From assembly GCF_009363435.1 (NCBI RefSeq), contig NZ_CP045354.1:3190501-3254500 (forward strand): a stretch of DNA of 64,000 nt, given 5' to 3'. This DNA is from Labrenzia sp. THAF82 (GTDB lineage Bacteria; Pseudomonadota; Alphaproteobacteria; Rhizobiales; Stappiaceae). Shown piece after piece: positions 61,841-64,000 of the stretch. The first letter of the stretch is position 1. The number at the start of each line of letters is the position of its first letter. The notes beneath the pieces were generated by a model. The model saw only the letters and a program-made list of their open reading frames with translations. It did no database searches and was not told the origin of the DNA. The position numbers and the translations under genes were made by a program.

Positions 61841-64000
61841 ATGAAATTCTTGGTGAAGTTTTTTGGCTATCTTTTCGGGATCGGCGCAGTATTTGCGCTG
61901 TTGATAGCGGCAGGTGTCTGGATGTACCTGGAGACACTCTCGGAAGATCTGCCCGACTATACGGCGTTGCAGAACTACGAGCCGCCGGTGATGACTCGCG
62001 TTCACGCAGCGGACGGTAGTCTCATGGCTGAATACGCCACGCAGCGCCGCATGTTCTTGCCGATCCAGGCCATTCCAGACCGTGTGAAACAGGCTTTTAT
62101 CGCCGCGGAAGACAAGAATTTCTATTCTCACATCGGTGTTGACCCTGAGGGCATAGCCCGTGCCGGTGTGCGCTTCGTTCAAAACTACGGTTCTGGGCGG
62201 CGCCCGGAAGGGGCCTCCACCATCACGCAGCAGGTCGCGAAGAACTTTCTGTTGTCAGACCTGGTCAGCGAAGAACGCCGCCGCCGCTCAGCTGCCTACG
62301 AGCGCAAAGTCAAGGAAGCAATCCTTTCGCTGCGCATCGAACAGGCCTTTACCAAGGACGAGATTCTCGAGCTCTATCTCAACGAAATCTATTTCGGGTT
62401 TGGAGCCTATGGCGTAGCTGCCGCTTCATTGATCTATTTCGACAAATCCGTGCACGAGCTCAATTTGGAAGAGATCGCATATATGGCCGCGCTTCCGAAG
62501 GGGCCCAGCAACTATCATCCGTATCGCAAAACCGAAGCGGCCATCGCCCGTCGTAATTATGTGCTCGATCGTATGATGGCTGATGGCTATATTTCGACAG
62601 CGGAAGGCGAAGAGGCCAAGAAGAAATCGATCGTCGTCAAGCCTCGCGAACGCGGGTCTTTCCTGTTTGCCGCCGAGTATTTCACCGAAGAAGTCCGGCG
62701 TGAAGTCGCCGAAATTTTCGGGGACAAGCGTCTTTATGAAGGCGGGCTTTCGGTCAGATCCACTTTGGATCCCGAACTTCAGAAAATGGCGCGCAAATCC
62801 CTCATGGATGGCCTGATCGACTTTGACCGCAAACGCGGCAGTTGGGGTGGCCCGGTCGACAAGATTGACCTTGGCGCTGATTGGGGCGTCGACCTGGCCA
62901 AAGTGGAACCCTTGAGCGACATCCCGGAATGGCAGCTGGCTGTCGTATTGGAGGCCGGCGGCGACGAAGCGCGTGTCGGCGTTCAGCCGAAACGGTTGGT
63001 AAGCGGCAGTCTTGATGAAGAACGCCAAATCGGACAGCTTTTCCTTGATACAATGAAATGGGCACGGGTCTCCGGTCGTGCGCCGTCCGCTGTTTCGGAT
63101 GTGCTGACACCTGGAGATGTCGTCTACGTGCAGGAAAGCCCGGTTGCGCCGGGAACCTTTGAACTTCGTCAGATCCCCAAGGTCTCCGGCGCGCTTGTGG
63201 CCATGGACCCGTATACGGGCCGTGTTCTCGCGATGGTTGGCGGGTTCAGTTTCGCACAAAGTGAATTTAACAGGGCGACACAGGCCTACCGCCAGCCTGG
63301 ATCCTCGTTCAAGCCGTTCCTTTACGCTGCTGCGCTCGACAATGGCTACACGCCGTCGTCCGTGATCATGGACGCGCCTCTGGAAATCAGTCAGGGACCG
63401 GGGCTCGGCACATGGCGGCCTCAAAACTATGGCGGAAAATTCTACGGCCCATCTACATTGCGTACGGGTATTGAACTGTCCAGAAACGTCATGACCGTGC
63501 GTTTGGCGCAAGATATGGGTATGCCCCTCGTTGCTGAATACGCCAAGCGTTTCGGCATCTATGACAACATGCTTCCCGTTCTGTCGATGTCACTTGGCGC
63601 CGGTGAAACCACCGTGCTGCGTCTGACCACGGCCTACGCAACGATTGCAAATGGTGGCCGGAAAGTGCGTCCAACCCTGATCGACCGGATTCAGGACCGG
63701 TACGGTCGTACCATCTATAAACATGACAGCCGGATCTGTGATGGCTGTACCCAGGACAACTGGGAAGGACAGGGAGAGCCGTCTCTTATAGACAATCGTG
63801 AGCAGGTTCTGGACCCGATGACGGCCTTCCAGATAACGTCCATGATGGAAGGCGTCGTTCAGCGGGGTACAGCAACCTCCGTACGTGCTGTCGGTCGCCC
63901 TGTTGCCGGAAAAACGGGCACCACAAACGACGAAAAAGATGCCTGGTTCATGGGCTTCACGCCTGACCTCGCAGTCGGCGTCTTTGTAGGCTTTGACAAT
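61841..64000 (+). CDS. mrcA: penicillin-binding protein 1A, 3' end outside window
   Basis: The frame starts at ATG 61841 and stays open to the window end (720 codons), so the C-terminus is missing. A short cytoplasmic end and one membrane anchor (FFGYLFGIGAVFALLIAAGV) come first. The glycosyltransferase domain has AAEDKNFYSHIGVD, EGASTITQQVAKNFLLS and EILELYLNEIYFG. The transpeptidase domain has the active-site PGSSFKPFLYAAAL (Ser and Lys), SRN in LSRNVMTV and KTGTTND near 690. It polymerises and crosslinks peptidoglycan at the inner membrane. It is directly downstream of the amidase gene. Confidence 0.96.
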   Translation, partial: MKFLVKFFGYLFGIGAVFALLIAAGVWMYLETLSEDLPDYTALQNYEPPVMTRVHAADGSLMAEYATQRRMFLPIQAIPDRVKQAFIAAEDKNFYSHIGVDPEGIARAGVRFVQNYGSGRRPEGASTITQQVAKNFLLSDLVSEERRRRSAAYERKVKEAILSLRIEQAFTKDEILELYLNEIYFGFGAYGVAAASLIYFDKSVHELNLEEIAYMAALPKGPSNYHPYRKTEAAIARRNYVLDRMMADGYISTAEGEEAKKKSIVVKPRERGSFLFAAEYFTEEVRREVAEIFGDKRLYEGGLSVRSTLDPELQKMARKSLMDGLIDFDRKRGSWGGPVDKIDLGADWGVDLAKVEPLSDIPEWQLAVVLEAGGDEARVGVQPKRLVSGSLDEERQIGQLFLDTMKWARVSGRAPSAVSDVLTPGDVVYVQESPVAPGTFELRQIPKVSGALVAMDPYTGRVLAMVGGFSFAQSEFNRATQAYRQPGSSFKPFLYAAALDNGYTPSSVIMDAPLEISQGPGLGTWRPQNYGGKFYGPSTLRTGIELSRNVMTVRLAQDMGMPLVAEYAKRFGIYDNMLPVLSMSLGAGETTVLRLTTAYATIANGGRKVRPTLIDRIQDRYGRTIYKHDSRICDGCTQDNWEGQGEPSLIDNREQVLDPMTAFQITSMMEGVVQRGTATSVRAVGRPVAGKTGTTNDEKDAWFMGFTPDLAVGVFVGFDN

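Overview
The window looks like an alphaproteobacterial chromosome, most likely a Hyphomicrobiales member of the Roseibium/Labrenzia/Stappia type. This rests on the gene content and order on the right (NrdJ, an NDUFA12-family complex I subunit, Aat-AccC-AccB, RNase E, amidase, PBP1A) and is an inference from memory of such genomes, not a search.

Layout. (1) 1-7.3 kb is ordinary metabolic chromosome: a partial SnoaL-like protein, two overlapping CobW-family G3E GTPases plus a small partner, a divergent AraC regulator/SDR pair with a palindrome between them, and a POT-type peptide transporter. Decayed fragments of a VOC (glyoxalase) gene and of a second SnoaL-like gene flank the transporter. (2) 7.4-14.9 kb is a leftward Tn7/Tn5053-like transposition module: TnsA-like nuclease, a stand-alone paralogue of the TniA DNA-binding half, the DDE transposase TniA, TniB ATPase, a large TniQ, and a small coupled ORF, closed by a strong terminator. 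(3) 15.0-20.4 kb continues leftward with a soluble FtsH-like AAA+/M41 protease and a 748-aa tyrosine recombinase. (4) 20.7-43.1 kb is a defence island. It holds a BRCT protein with a voltage-gated K+ channel directly before a complete type I Zorya operon (zorABCD), a DUF4236 protein, a YhaO/YhaN-like nuclease-ATPase pair, an AT-rich PD-(D/E)XK Rpn-like gene, and, on the minus strand, a complete type II CBASS operon (CD-NTase, Cap2, Cap3) with a SAVED-HNH effector Cap5 that appears to have its own leader. (5) From 43.3 kb the core chromosome resumes: class II ribonucleotide reductase NrdJ with NrdR boxes upstream, a response regulator, NDUFA12-like protein, a membrane protein, aat, accC, accB, a DsbA-like protein, an M48 protease with TPRs, an aminotransferase, rne with a structured leader, an AMIN/amidase_3 enzyme and the start of a PBP1A gene cut by the window end.

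How it fits together. The 7.4-43.2 kb block is accessory DNA between conserved genes. At least two mobility functions (Tn7-like module, tyrosine recombinase) sit on one side of two known anti-phage systems (Zorya, CBASS) and several uncharacterised but defence-like genes. The most promising undescribed units are the BRCT + K+ channel pair, the FtsH-like protease beside tnsA, the catalytic-domain-free TniA paralogue, and the matching palindromes in front of the CBASS operon and cap5. No tRNA, rRNA or CRISPR array was seen.
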